From Spirochaetia bacterium (lineage in GTDB: Bacteria > Spirochaetota > Spirochaetia > Treponematales > Breznakiellaceae): a DNA stretch of 64,000 bases. The DNA lies in assembly GCA_025997715.1 (NCBI GenBank), contig BNUY01000001.1:1-64000 (forward strand). Reading direction: 5' to 3'. The notes under the pieces are model-generated. The model was not told the DNA's origin, searched no databases, and saw only the letters and a list, made by a program, of their open reading frames with translations. A program made the position numbers and the translations under genes. This document shows positions 1 to 8,989 of this stretch, in pieces (the stretch's first letter is position 1; each line of letters opens with the position of its first letter).

Positions 1-2
1 TA

Positions 3-136
3 CATTACCTATTATACGCCCCGTATAATACCTATTATACGCCTCGTGCATTACCTACTATACGGCCCGTGCATTACCTACCACACGACCCGTGCGTTAC
101 CTACTGCACGCCCCGTGCATTACCTACTGCCACCCC
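3..136. repeat. 23-bp tandem repeat array, about 5.8 copies
   Basis: Five full copies of a 23-base unit (3-25, 26-48, 49-71, 72-94, 95-117) and a partial sixth copy (from 118) follow each other without spacers. The consensus is CATTACCTACTATACGCCCC plus GTG, with a few substitutions per copy. Because 23 is not a multiple of three, the array is unlikely to be coding, and I see no credible gene in 1-352. A TATAAT at 159-164 and a GGCCCC/GGGGCC hairpin at 258-271 lie between the array and flhA, but no good -35 box accompanies the TATAAT. Confidence 0.9.
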
Positions 137-352
137 AAAGGGAACTGACCGTATGCGATATAATGACGGCGGAGCGGGAAGGAAGGGGCGTGGCGGGCCG
201 AATGCATTTGGGCGTCCCAAGATCTTGCTTGCGCAAGGGCGTGTACGGAGACAATTAGGCCCCCTGGGGCCGGGCTCCGGGAGCAGATTCCCCCAACAGC
301 ATGAGTGTCCGCCATGCCCCTTCCTTCCCGGCTATGCAGGAGGGCTCAGCTA

Positions 353-2473
353 ATGTCTGACGCAAGAGCCGGCGGCGGGCCGGGTAATTTATTAAGCAAC
401 CGCACGGAACTGGTCATGGCGGTGGCGGTGGTGGCGGTGGTGATGATGCTCATCATCCCCCTCCCCACGGTGCTCCTGGACGCCCTCATGGCCATGAACC
501 TGGTGCTGGCCCTGCTGATTCTCCTTATCGTCCTCTACACCCGGAAGGCCACCGACTTTAGCATATTCCCTACCATATTGCTGGTGTCCACCGTGTTCAG
601 CCTGGCCCTGAACGTCTCCTCCACCCGGCTCATCCTGACCCAGGGGATGGCCTTTAACGGCAAGATGATCAAGGCTTTCTCCACCTTCGTGGTCGGCTCC
701 GGCGGTACCGAGGGCCTTGTGGTGGGGCTGGTGATCTTCATCGTGATCATTGCGGTGCAGGCCATGGTTATCACCAAGGGGGCCACCCGTATCGCGGAAG
801 TGGCGGCCCGGTTTGCCCTGGACGCATTGCCGGGGAAACAGATGGCCATTGAGGCGGAGTACAACTCCCAGGCCATCACCGAGGAAGAGGCGATCAACCG
901 GAAAAAGGACCTGCAACAGGAGGTTGATTTCTACGGCGCCATGGACGGCTCCAGCAAGTTCATTTCCGGGAACGTCAAGGTGGGCATCCTCATCACGGTG
1001 GTGAACATCATTGGGGGGGTCATCATCGGTACGGTGATCCACGGCGAGAACATCACCGCCGCTATCGGCACCTATACCGCGTTCACCATCGGGGACGGCC
1101 TGCTTTCCCAGTTCCCCGCCCTGCTGATTTCCACCGCCACGGGCATCATCGTTACCCGGTCGGTGTCCAATGGGACCTTCGGGGAGGATGTGTCCACCCA
1201 GTTTACCCGTGACGCCCGGATCTACTGGATAGGCGGTGGCCTCCTGGGCTTCCTTGCCCTGCTGCCGGGCTTCCCCTGGTATGTGCTCCTCCCCCTGGCC
1301 GGCCTCCTTATCGTGATGGCGGTGCGCCTGGGCCGGAAGCAGACGAAGCAGGACACGGCGGTCAAAACAGCTGCGGCGAAGAAGGCCAAGCCCAAAACCG
1401 AGGATATGTCCCCCATTGTGCCCCTGGACCCCCTGTCCCTGGAACTGGGGTATGGCCTCATCCCCCTGGTGGACGAGGAAAAGGGGGCGGAACTTCTGGA
1501 GCGGGTACATCGGATACGCCGGGAGTCCGGGCTGGACCTGGGCTTGGTTATTCCCAAAATACGGATCATGGACAATATCCGGCTGGAACCCTCGGAGTAC
1601 TGCTTCAAGATCCAGGGGGTCGATGTGGGCCGGGGCAAGATACGCATGGGCTACTACCTCTGTATCAATCCCGGCGGGGTGAAGGACGAACTGCCGGGCG
1701 AAAAAACCCGGGACCCCACCTTCGGCCTCCCCGCGCTCTGGGTCAGCGAGGACCGGCGGGACGAGGCGGAACGGGCGGGGTATACCGTGGTGGACCCCCC
1801 CTCAATCATCGCCACCCATCTGACAGACATTATCAAGCGCCACGCGGCGGAGATTTTGGGGCGCCAGGATACCCAGGAAATTCTGGATACCCTCAAGAAG
1901 AGTTACCCCGCAGTGGTGGAGGAAGCCCAGAAGGTCCTGAGCCTGGGGGAAATCCAGAAGGTGCTCCAGGCGCTGCTAAGGGAACAGGTTTCTATCCGCA
2001 ACATGGTGGCCATTCTGGAAGCCCTGGCGGATTATGGGGCTGCCGCAAAGTCCGCCAAAAATATGCAGTTCCTCATCGAAAAGGCCCGCCAAGCCCTGAG
2101 CCGGCAGATATGCTTGCAGTATGCTACTGAGGGGCGCCTGCTCCGGGTGCTCACTATCAGCCAGAGCCTGGAACAGAAGATCCTGGACAGTTCCGTGGAA
2201 ACCGCCTCGGGGGTGATGTCCGCCATGGACCCGCCAACCAGAACCGCCTGGATAAAGGCCCTGTCCCGGTCCGTGGCCGCAGTGCAGGACCAGGGCTGGT
2301 ACCCGGTGATCCTCTGCTCCGAGGCTGCACGGTATCTGGTTAAGTCCTCGTCGGAACGGGAACTGCCGGACCTGGTGGTACTTTCGGTGCCCGAGGTGGT
2401 GGCGGATGTCACCGTGGAGGCGGTGGGGGAAATACGGGCAGAAGCGGACGTTCCGTCCGGCAACGTGGCTTAG
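353..2473 (+). CDS. flhA: Flagellar type III export membrane protein FlhA
   Basis: FlhA is the large inner-membrane component of the flagellar export gate; its cytosolic domain docks chaperone-substrate complexes. The 706-residue product begins with hydrophobic segments (VMAVAVVAVVMMLIIPLP and others) over roughly residues 20-310, carries the conserved FHIPEP-family loop DFYGAMDGSSKFISGN between them, and ends in a soluble domain of about 350 residues. I chose the ATG at 353 because AGGAGG at 338-343 is well spaced; an in-frame ATG at 305 lacks this. flhF follows after 31 bases. flhB, which usually precedes flhA, would lie to the left of the window. Confidence 0.97.
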   Translation: MSDARAGGGPGNLLSNRTELVMAVAVVAVVMMLIIPLPTVLLDALMAMNLVLALLILLIVLYTRKATDFSIFPTILLVSTVFSLALNVSSTRLILTQGMAFNGKMIKAFSTFVVGSGGTEGLVVGLVIFIVIIAVQAMVITKGATRIAEVAARFALDALPGKQMAIEAEYNSQAITEEEAINRKKDLQQEVDFYGAMDGSSKFISGNVKVGILITVVNIIGGVIIGTVIHGENITAAIGTYTAFTIGDGLLSQFPALLISTATGIIVTRSVSNGTFGEDVSTQFTRDARIYWIGGGLLGFLALLPGFPWYVLLPLAGLLIVMAVRLGRKQTKQDTAVKTAAAKKAKPKTEDMSPIVPLDPLSLELGYGLIPLVDEEKGAELLERVHRIRRESGLDLGLVIPKIRIMDNIRLEPSEYCFKIQGVDVGRGKIRMGYYLCINPGGVKDELPGEKTRDPTFGLPALWVSEDRRDEAERAGYTVVDPPSIIATHLTDIIKRHAAEILGRQDTQEILDTLKKSYPAVVEEAQKVLSLGEIQKVLQALLREQVSIRNMVAILEALADYGAAAKSAKNMQFLIEKARQALSRQICLQYATEGRLLRVLTISQSLEQKILDSSVETASGVMSAMDPPTRTAWIKALSRSVAAVQDQGWYPVILCSEAARYLVKSSSERELPDLVVLSVPEVVADVTVEAVGEIRAEADVPSGNVA

Positions 2474-2488
2474 GAGGTAGGATTTAAC

Positions 2489-2515
2489 ATGAAGGAGAAT
2501 ACCGGTGTCTTTTGA
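2489..2515 (+). other. Possible 8-codon leader peptide overlapping flhF start
   Basis: An AGGAGG at 2472-2477, directly behind the flhA stop, is correctly spaced for the ATG at 2489. This opens a mini-ORF, MKENTGVF, whose stop lies inside flhF after its GTG start at 2505. It may be chance, or it may couple or attenuate flhF translation. Only the arrangement is observed; no function is known. Confidence 0.25.
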
Positions 2516-3716
2516 AACATTTAAAGTACAAGGTGCAAACTACGATGACTGTGTACAAAAGGTGCGTTGGGAATATGGGGAAAAGGCCGTGGTGATGAAG
2601 CGCCGGGCCGTGCGGGTGGGGGGAGTTTTGGGCCTCTTTACCCGGGAGGGGGTGGAGGTCACGGGGTATATCTCCACGGATCTCCGCTATGCCTCCGGGG
2701 GAAGCTACGCAGCCCCCGCCCGGCCCCTGGACTTCGAGACGGAGAAGCAGAAGATTCTCGCCGCAGCCCCGGTACCGGTGAATAAACCCGACCCCACCCT
2801 GGAGAAACTGCTTGCCCGGGTGGAGACCCTTACCGAAAAGATCGACGCCAAGGCGCTGCCCCAACGGGATGAAGAACACCCAACTCTGGTCCGGCTGGAA
2901 GATCTGTTTGCCCAGAATGATTTCTCCTTGAACTATACAAAGGCCATGCTGGACCGGGTGCGGAAGGAGTTTTCCCTGGACGCCCTGGAAGATTTTGACG
3001 CGGTCCAGGATCGGGTGATTGAATGGATAGGGGAAACCATCACGATTTATACCGAAACGCCTGTTCGCAGGCCTCCCCGGATACTGGTGCTGGTGGGACC
3101 CACCGGGGTGGGAAAGACCACCACCATCGCCAAGCTGGCCGCCGCCTATGGGGTCCACGGCAGATGGGGTGAGCGCCTGCGGGTGGTGATGATCACCATT
3201 GACGGCTACCGCATAGCCGCCCGGGATCAGCTTGAGAAGTACGGCAGTATCATGGAAATTCCGGTGGCCTATGCGAATAACAACGAGGAACTCCGGAAAA
3301 CCATCGCGTTTCATCAGGATAGTGCGGATTTGATACTGGTTGATACCATCGGCAAAAGCCCCCGGGATGCGGTAGAATTGGCAAAGATGAAAGCTTTCCT
3401 CGATGCCTGCGGCCCCGCTGCGGAGGTGCACCTGGCCATGACCGCCGGGACCAAGTACAGTGATGTCCGGGAGATACTCCGGCAGTTTACCCCCTTCAAT
3501 TACCGGTCGGTGGTGGTAACCAAGCTGGACGAAACCAGCCGGGTGGGGAATGTGATCAGCGCCCTCTTTGCCGACGGGAAGCCGGTGTCCTATATCACCA
3601 ACGGCCAAGGGGTCGAAGAGTATATCCACCGGGCCGGTGTGGTCCGTTTTTTAATAAACCTTGAGGGGTTCCGGATCGACCGGGACGCAATAGAAAAACA
3701 ATTTGGAGAACAATGA
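2505..3716 (+). CDS. flhF: Flagellar SRP-like GTPase FlhF
   Basis: FlhF is a signal-recognition-particle-type GTPase that controls flagellar placement and number; in spirochaetes it would help position the periplasmic flagella near the cell ends. The 403-residue product has a variable N-terminal B-domain, a helical N domain (about 125-185) and the G domain with P-loop GPTGVGKTT at 198-206, followed by DTIGKSPRD and the TKLDE guanine-specificity motif. The start is GTG at 2505 with AAGGAG at 2492. The gene overlaps flhG by four bases (ATGA), so the two are probably translationally coupled. Confidence 0.95.
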   Translation: MSFETFKVQGANYDDCVQKVRWEYGEKAVVMKRRAVRVGGVLGLFTREGVEVTGYISTDLRYASGGSYAAPARPLDFETEKQKILAAAPVPVNKPDPTLEKLLARVETLTEKIDAKALPQRDEEHPTLVRLEDLFAQNDFSLNYTKAMLDRVRKEFSLDALEDFDAVQDRVIEWIGETITIYTETPVRRPPRILVLVGPTGVGKTTTIAKLAAAYGVHGRWGERLRVVMITIDGYRIAARDQLEKYGSIMEIPVAYANNNEELRKTIAFHQDSADLILVDTIGKSPRDAVELAKMKAFLDACGPAAEVHLAMTAGTKYSDVREILRQFTPFNYRSVVVTKLDETSRVGNVISALFADGKPVSYITNGQGVEEYIHRAGVVRFLINLEGFRIDRDAIEKQFGEQ

Positions 3717-4621
3717 TGGAAGATCAGGCTGAGAAACTGCGGGAGATAATGCGGCAGAAGAAGGATGGCGCAGCCCCGGCGGGGGCCGGGACTGCGCTTG
3801 CCAAATCAAAGGAAGGGAAGCGCGCCCGGATCATTACGATTACCAGCGGGAAGGGCGGGGTGGGGAAGTCCAATGTGTCGGTCAACATGGCCCTGGCCTA
3901 TGCCCGGCTGGGAAAAAAGGTGGTGGTCATGGACGCCGACCTGGGGCTGGCCAACGTCAATGTGATGCTCAATATGATCCCCAAGTGGAACCTCTACCAT
4001 GTGATCCGCAAGCAGAAAACCATGAAGGAAATCCTGGTGGAAACCGAGTACGGCATTTCCATCGTCGCCGGGGCCTCGGGGTTTTCCAAGATAGCCAACC
4101 TCTCCGAGGAAGAGCGGCAAAACTTTATCGACGAACTGGATACCCTGTCCAACGCGGATATCATCATCATCGATACCGCCGCAGGTGTTTCCGACAATGT
4201 CCTGGACTTTGTCGCCGCCGCGGACGATGTGGTGATCATCACCACCCCGGAGCCCACGGCCATCACCGACGCCTACGGGATCATCAAGATCATCGCCACG
4301 GAGATTGACAGCCTCAACATGGGGCTTAAACTGGTGGTGAACCGGGTACATTCCGTGGCGGAGGCAAAGAAGGTGGCGGACCGGATGACCAATATCGCCG
4401 GGCAGTTTCTGAACCTCAAGGTGGATTATCTGGGGTTCATCTACGACGACCCCATGGTATCCCAGGCGGTATTGCGGCAGCGGCCCTTTATGGTGGCGGA
4501 CCCGAAATGCAAGGCATCCCTCTGTGTGCAGCATATTGTTGGACGCCTGGAGAAAAGCGATGTTAAGGAGCGGGGCGGCTTTTCCGGGATGATGAAACGG
4601 ATTTTTGGCGGTGGGGAGTAG
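3713..4621 (+). CDS. flhG: MinD/ParA-family ATPase FlhG
   Basis: FlhG (FleN/YlxH) is a MinD-type ATPase that pairs with FlhF and limits flagellar number. The 302-residue protein has a short basic N-terminal helix that may carry the FlhF-activating segment, the deviant Walker A motif GKGGVGKS at 46-53, a switch I region with MDADLGLANVNVML, and the DTAAG Walker B region. The ATG overlaps the flhF stop. FlhG sits in the position expected for the flhA-flhF-flhG block. Confidence 0.94.
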   Translation: MMEDQAEKLREIMRQKKDGAAPAGAGTALAKSKEGKRARIITITSGKGGVGKSNVSVNMALAYARLGKKVVVMDADLGLANVNVMLNMIPKWNLYHVIRKQKTMKEILVETEYGISIVAGASGFSKIANLSEEERQNFIDELDTLSNADIIIIDTAAGVSDNVLDFVAAADDVVIITTPEPTAITDAYGIIKIIATEIDSLNMGLKLVVNRVHSVAEAKKVADRMTNIAGQFLNLKVDYLGFIYDDPMVSQAVLRQRPFMVADPKCKASLCVQHIVGRLEKSDVKERGGFSGMMKRIFGGGE

Positions 4622-4630
4622 GGCTTCGGG

Positions 4631-5239
4631 GTGTTTAATCCGAAAATAAGCGGCATTGCCGCCGGTGCAGGCTTTATCCTCTCTTTTCTGCTGGGTATTA
4701 TCGCCGGGGCCTCTTTCCCCCTGGTGTTAATCCGGGCCTTTGTTTTCGCCGCCCTTTTCTTTGCCCTGGTAAGCGCCGGTTATTGGGCGATAGGCAGGTA
4801 CCTGCCGGAACTCCTGGACGCAGTCCCGGAGAAACCTACCCTTGGGGCCCGGGTGGATATTTCCGTTGGGGATGATACGGAGATTTCCCTAAACGAATTT
4901 AGGGAAAATCCCGGTGAATCCGGGGGGGATGCTCTGGACCAGAATGATGAATATAGCTATACTGGTACTGATCCATTGGAGATGGATTTTCCGGCGGTGG
5001 AGGGTGATTCGGTGGACGCCTTGCCGGACCTTGACCTTATGTCCGGGGCGTTTAGTTCCGGGGCGCCGGTTGAAACGGATTCCCCGGAAACCGGAAGGGG
5101 TTTGGCTTCCACGGGGAGCCTGTTCGATATCGAAGCGAAGGCTGAAAAGAAGGGGCCAGAGGGTGAGTTTGCGGGGAAAAATGTTCAGGAAATGGCTTCC
5201 GCCATTCAGACGATTTTAAAACGGGAAGATAAGGGATAA
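4631..5239 (+). CDS. Membrane-anchored acidic protein of the flagellar operon
   Basis: Unrecognised function. The 202-residue product, starting from GTG at 4631, has two adjacent hydrophobic segments at about residues 8-55 (AAGAGFILSFLLGIIAG and RAFVFAALFFALVSAGY). These are followed by an acidic, Ser/Gly/Pro-rich and probably disordered stretch. A short C-terminal helix contains VQEMASAIQTILKREDKG. The Shine-Dalgarno sequence is weak. Equivalent proteins occupy this slot between flhG and the sigma factor in other treponemes, which argues for a motility or operon-specific role. The bulk of the protein would be cytoplasmic. Confidence 0.75.
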   Translation: MFNPKISGIAAGAGFILSFLLGIIAGASFPLVLIRAFVFAALFFALVSAGYWAIGRYLPELLDAVPEKPTLGARVDISVGDDTEISLNEFRENPGESGGDALDQNDEYSYTGTDPLEMDFPAVEGDSVDALPDLDLMSGAFSSGAPVETDSPETGRGLASTGSLFDIEAKAEKKGPEGEFAGKNVQEMASAIQTILKREDKG

Positions 5240-5242
5240 GCC

Positions 5243-6025
5243 ATGGGGGAGCCCCAAAAAAAGACGGAAGAGGAGTTTTGGCTGGAGTACCGCCAAAATA
5301 GGGATCCGAAGATCCGTGAAATGTTCATCAAGCAATACTCCCCGCTGGTGAAGTATGTCGCCGGAAAAGTCGCTGTGGGTATGCCCCATAATGTCGAATT
5401 TGACGATCTGGTCGGCTTCGGCGTTTTTGGCCTCCTGGACGCCATCGATAAGTTTGACCCCGACAAGAATGTAAAGTTTAAAACCTACGCGGTAACCCGT
5501 ATCCGGGGCGCCATATTTGACGAACTCCGTTCCATTGATTGGGTTCCCCGGTCTATCCGCCAGAAAACCCGGGAGGTGGAGGACGCCATCGGGACCCTGG
5601 AAGCCCAGTTGGGAAGGACCGCCACGGATCAGGAGATTGCCAATTCCATGGGGCTGGACGAAAGTGAATTCATCAAAACTATGATGAAGATTTCCGGTAC
5701 CACCATGCTCTCCCTGAACGACCTCTGGTTCTCCGGAGATGATACCGACAAGGTTTCCATCGGGGATAGCATCGAAGCTCCCTCAAGTCTCAACCCCGAT
5801 GTGATTGTGGAAAAAAACGAAATCAAACGGGTAATTGTGGAGGCCATTGCGGAGTTGCCGGAAAAGGAAAAGAAAATACTGGTTCTCTACTATTACGAGG
5901 ATCTTACCTTGAAAGAAATCGGCCAGGTTTTGGAAGTAACCGAGTCCCGGGTATCCCAACTGCATACCAAGGCAATCCTGCGGCTCAGGGCTAAATTAAC
6001 GAATATCCGCAAAGGCATCATGTAA
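5243..6025 (+). CDS. fliA: FliA/WhiG-family RNA polymerase sigma factor
   Basis: A sigma-28-type factor expected to direct RNA polymerase to late flagellar and chemotaxis promoters. The 260 residues include region 2 ([18 protein letters not shown] and the core-binding helix), region 3 ([12 protein letters not shown]) and region 4, with its helix-turn-helix at [20 protein letters not shown]. It follows the acidic membrane protein by three bases and its stop codon overlaps the next ATG (TAATGG), so it is embedded in the operon. Spirochaete copies are often labelled whiG or rpoF. Confidence 0.95.
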   Translation: MGEPQKKTEEEFWLEYRQNRDPKIREMFIKQYSPLVKYVAGKVAVGMPHNVEFDDLVGFGVFGLLDAIDKFDPDKNVKFKTYAVTRIRGAIFDELRSIDWVPRSIRQKTREVEDAIGTLEAQLGRTATDQEIANSMGLDESEFIKTMMKISGTTMLSLNDLWFSGDDTDKVSIGDSIEAPSSLNPDVIVEKNEIKRVIVEAIAELPEKEKKILVLYYYEDLTLKEIGQVLEVTESRVSQLHTKAILRLRAKLTNIRKGIM

Positions 6026-7995
6026 TGGTCGATTTTGTCCAACTGCAGCATATTATGAAGGAACAGTTGGATGAGGACCGGGCTATCAGCATCATAGAAG
6101 TCCAGGGGCCCACCCTGGAAGATGCGGTAAGCCAGGCGGCTGCCATGCTCAATTGCGCCGTCAGGCGGCTTGAATATGAAGTAACCGAACGGGGCTTTCC
6201 CGGCTTTATGGGCGCCGGGAAGAAAACATGGACGATCAAGGCCTACCCGCGGATTGTCGAGCGGACGCTTGCGGACCTTGGTGAATCCGGTGATGGTGAC
6301 GTTGACGCGGCGGCTGCGGCCCCGGTTATCGAAGATAAGAACGGCTATGTATTTGTTCAACTGCGTCATGCCGGGCTTTTTATCAAGGTTTCCCAACCCT
6401 CGGGCCGGGGGAAGAAGGTTACCAATGCCCAGGTGAAGGTAGCGCTGGCTGAGCGGAATATCCATGAGTATGATCAGGGGATTGCAAGTGAGGCGGTGAA
6501 AGCCGCCGCCGGGGAATATGTCCGGATCGGGGACTTCCAGCATAACCTGGCAAATGATGCCTCCATGACCGTGGAGATCATGGATGAGGAAATGAAGGCT
6601 ATGCTTTTTGTAACCCCGCCGGGCCTCGGGGGCTGCGATATTTCCCTGGAAACCTATCAGACCTTTTTGAAGAACAACAAGGTGTATCACGGCATAGACC
6701 TGGATTTTCTGCGGGATTTTGCGGACGTCCCTGTTTATAAGGAGCGGGTACTGGTTGCCAAGGGTACTCCGCCGGTGAACGGACGGGACGCCTATATCCA
6801 ATACAACTTTGAAAACGATCAGCCCAAGGTGCGGATGAAGGAAGGGGCCAACGGGCGGGTTGATTTTAAGGACCTTAATATCATCCAGAATGTGGTGGAA
6901 GCCCAGCCCCTGGCAAAGATGATTCCCCCGGAATTGGGAACCGCCGGAAGGACCGTTACGGGGAATCCCCTGCCCGCCAAGGACGGCAAGGACATCCCCG
7001 TCCCCCTGGGGAAAAATGTCCACCTGGGGGACGACAAGGTTACCATCATCTCCGACATGAACGGCCAGGTAATAGTGGTGGGGGGCAAGATCAATGTGGA
7101 ACCCGTCTATACCGTTGACGGGAACGTGAACCTTAAAACCGGCAACATCATTTTCCTGGGCACGGTTATCGTCAAGGGCAATGTGGAAGACGGGTTTTCC
7201 GTCAAAGCGGCGGGTAATATTGAGATAAACGGCACGGTGGAAAAGGCGGAACTGGATGCGGAGGGGGATATTATTGTCCACCAGGGCATTACGGGCAGCA
7301 AAGCCAACGGGATTATCCGGGCGGGGAAATCTATCTGGGCAAAGTTTATTGAAAACACGGCGCTTGAGGCGGGAAACATGGTGATAGCCCAGGACGGCAT
7401 CATCAATTCCCGGGTGGACGCCTACAAGAGTATCATCTGCCAGGGCAAGCGGGCTACCGTCGTTGGGGGGCGGCTGCGGGCTTCCGAGGAGATCAACGCC
7501 AAGGTTCTGGGCAGCCCCACCTCGGGTACCGAAACGATCTGCGAAGTAGGGGTTGATCCAAAAACGAAGGAGCAGCTTGCCCTGCTTATTGAAAACAAGG
7601 TGGCCCTGGCAAAGCAGCATGACGAGATCAAGCTTAATATACAGACCCTGGTCAACATCAAGAAGCAGCGCAAATCCCTGCCGGAGGATAAGGAAGCATA
7701 CCTTCGGGAACTGGAGGATAAGCGGATAGAAACTCTGGGGGATATAAAGCAAAACAACGAGGCCATCGCAAAAGCCCAGGATTTTCTGAATAACCTGCAG
7801 ACCCGGGGCAGGGTTTCCGCCTCAGCCAAGGTATATCCCGGGGTTCGGGTGATTATCAAGGATGCCCTGGAGGATGTCCGCAACGAATACAAGGCGGTGA
7901 CCTTTATTTTGGAGGATGGCCTTGTACGGGCAGCCAAGTATGAAGAACCGGATGCGAATGCAATGAAGGGTCCCGATGGCTATACAACCAATTGA
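6025..7995 (+). CDS. FapA-like DUF342 protein with Jag-N domain
   Basis: A 656-residue cytoplasmic protein of the FapA/DUF342 family. The N-terminus (about 15-75, IIEVQGPTLEDAVSQAA to FPGFMGAGKKTW) resembles the Jag/KhpB N-domain. The centre (about 270-500) is a glycine-rich right-handed beta-helix of DUF342 type (GNVNLKTGNIIFLGTVIVKG and similar turns). A coiled coil at about 505-590 precedes a short tail. Vibrio FapA links such a protein to flagellar phosphorelay control, and the position behind fliA fits a motility role, but its partner here is unknown. It overlaps the next gene by 20 bases. Confidence 0.85.
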   Translation: MVDFVQLQHIMKEQLDEDRAISIIEVQGPTLEDAVSQAAAMLNCAVRRLEYEVTERGFPGFMGAGKKTWTIKAYPRIVERTLADLGESGDGDVDAAAAAPVIEDKNGYVFVQLRHAGLFIKVSQPSGRGKKVTNAQVKVALAERNIHEYDQGIASEAVKAAAGEYVRIGDFQHNLANDASMTVEIMDEEMKAMLFVTPPGLGGCDISLETYQTFLKNNKVYHGIDLDFLRDFADVPVYKERVLVAKGTPPVNGRDAYIQYNFENDQPKVRMKEGANGRVDFKDLNIIQNVVEAQPLAKMIPPELGTAGRTVTGNPLPAKDGKDIPVPLGKNVHLGDDKVTIISDMNGQVIVVGGKINVEPVYTVDGNVNLKTGNIIFLGTVIVKGNVEDGFSVKAAGNIEINGTVEKAELDAEGDIIVHQGITGSKANGIIRAGKSIWAKFIENTALEAGNMVIAQDGIINSRVDAYKSIICQGKRATVVGGRLRASEEINAKVLGSPTSGTETICEVGVDPKTKEQLALLIENKVALAKQHDEIKLNIQTLVNIKKQRKSLPEDKEAYLRELEDKRIETLGDIKQNNEAIAKAQDFLNNLQTRGRVSASAKVYPGVRVIIKDALEDVRNEYKAVTFILEDGLVRAAKYEEPDANAMKGPDGYTTN

Positions 7996-8317
7996 TTTAC
8001 AGGCCCTTTTTACCCAGGTTGAAAAAGTGGGCAAGGAGCAGGCCAATCAAAAACAAGGACTGCAGCTCCAGCAGTCGATCCAGGGCGCCCATATGCAGCA
8101 AAAAGCCGAGGAGCGAATCCAGTCGGTTAATGAGTCCCAGGATACCGGCCGGGGAACGGAAAAGGTTAAGGACCGCTCTCCCCGGAAGTACCGGGAATAT
8201 GAGGGAGACGGGGAAGATACGGATGAGTCGGCTCCCCAATCCGATGACCCCACTGCCGCTGATTCTTCGGTAATCCACGACCCGGCTCTGGGCAAAAATG
8301 TTGATTTAAGCGGGTAG
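7976..8317 (+). CDS. Small hydrophilic protein of the flagellar operon
   Basis: A 113-residue, charged, glutamine-rich cytoplasmic protein with a predicted helix over about 1-60 (QALFTQVEKVGKEQANQKQG) and a disordered acidic C-terminus. No domain is recognised. It overlaps the end of the DUF342 gene by 20 bases and is followed after four bases by the next gene, so it is co-transcribed. A short helical protein in this slot is common in treponemes. Codon use looks like its neighbours. Confidence 0.7.
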   Translation: MAIQPIDLQALFTQVEKVGKEQANQKQGLQLQQSIQGAHMQQKAEERIQSVNESQDTGRGTEKVKDRSPRKYREYEGDGEDTDESAPQSDDPTAADSSVIHDPALGKNVDLSG

Positions 8318-8321
8318 TGTA

Positions 8322-8954
8322 ATGACCCTGGCCGTCATTTTTTCCGCCGCAAGCCTCCTCATCTGTGGTTTTACGTTTATCTACCTCCAGGCATATCTCC
8401 GCCGCCGCACCGGCGCCGAGCGTATCCTGGCGGACTTTGAGGAAGAGGTAAACAAAATCATTACCGGAATAGACGCCGCTACCGATCGGGATATTACCCT
8501 CCTGGAGGACAAGGCAAAAGCCACCAAGGCCCTGCTTGAAACCCTGGACCGCCGTATTGCCGCGTATGCCCGGGAACTGGACCGGCGGAACACCCAGGAA
8601 TCCGCCCGCAAGGCCCTGGATGGTGATACCTCCCGTAATACCGAAAGCGCCTACGCAGCCCTGGGGCGGGGGCTTCGGTCTACGCTTAGGGTCAATCCCT
8701 CTGAGACTGCCGCCGACCCTACCCAAACCACTCCGGCTATGCCCGAAGCAGCCGCCATGCCGGACGGGCAATCTGCCGAGCCCCGGTTTATCCGTTCCGC
8801 TAATCCCGTTAAAACCAGGATGCCCCTGACCGAGCAGGTCCTGGAACTATCCCGGAACGGCTTCTCCCCGGACACCATCGCCGCACGTCTGGGGGTGACC
8901 CTGGCGGAGGTTGCCCTGGCCCTGGCAATGCCGGAACATGAAAAACCCTATTGA
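8322..8954 (+). CDS. Membrane-anchored coiled-coil protein with C-terminal HTH
   Basis: A 210-residue protein with one N-terminal transmembrane helix (about 2-25, LAVIFSAASLLICGFTFIYL), a coiled coil (about 30-90), a linker rich in Pro/Ala/Thr, and a C-terminal segment LSRNGFSPDTIAARLGVTLA that has the pattern of a helix-turn-helix. The layout resembles the DUF6115-type proteins that often close flagellar operons. Function unknown; binding to DNA or to a partner at the membrane would be guesses. The TGA stop lies inside the -35 box of the tRNA promoter. Confidence 0.75.
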   Translation: MTLAVIFSAASLLICGFTFIYLQAYLRRRTGAERILADFEEEVNKIITGIDAATDRDITLLEDKAKATKALLETLDRRIAAYARELDRRNTQESARKALDGDTSRNTESAYAALGRGLRSTLRVNPSETAADPTQTTPAMPEAAAMPDGQSAEPRFIRSANPVKTRMPLTEQVLELSRNGFSPDTIAARLGVTLAEVALALAMPEHEKPY

Positions 8955-8979
8955 CACTTTTTTCATTTTCAGGTACAAA
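8951..8979 (+). promoter_or_regulatory. Sigma-70 promoter of tRNA-Phe
   Basis: TTGACA at 8951-8956, a 17-base spacer, and TACAAA at 8974-8979. Transcription would start about 10 bases before the tRNA. The -35 box contains the TGA stop (8952-8954) of the upstream gene. Confidence 0.75.
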
Positions 8980-8989
8980 AGTATTCAAC

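Noticed and set aside
136-164. Sigma-28 promoter before flhA (CAAAGGGA, 11 bases, GCGATATA)
   Set aside because: The -10 differs from GCCGATAA at several positions and spirochaete flagellar operons of this type usually use the housekeeping factor; not supported enough.
46-353. Short ORFs through the tandem repeat upstream of flhA
   Set aside because: They consist of translated 23-bp repeat and low-complexity sequence, and the unit length shifts frame at each copy. flhA has a clearly better start at 353.
392-1510. 372-codon minus-strand ORF inside flhA
   Set aside because: Rich in His, Gly and Gln as expected from the antisense of a GC-rich gene; no start signal and no domain, while the plus strand is unmistakably FlhA.
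5893-7752. 619-codon minus-strand ORF opposite fliA/fapA
   Set aside because: Antisense shadow of a GC-rich beta-helix gene; no ribosome site and the plus-strand frame has recognisable domains.
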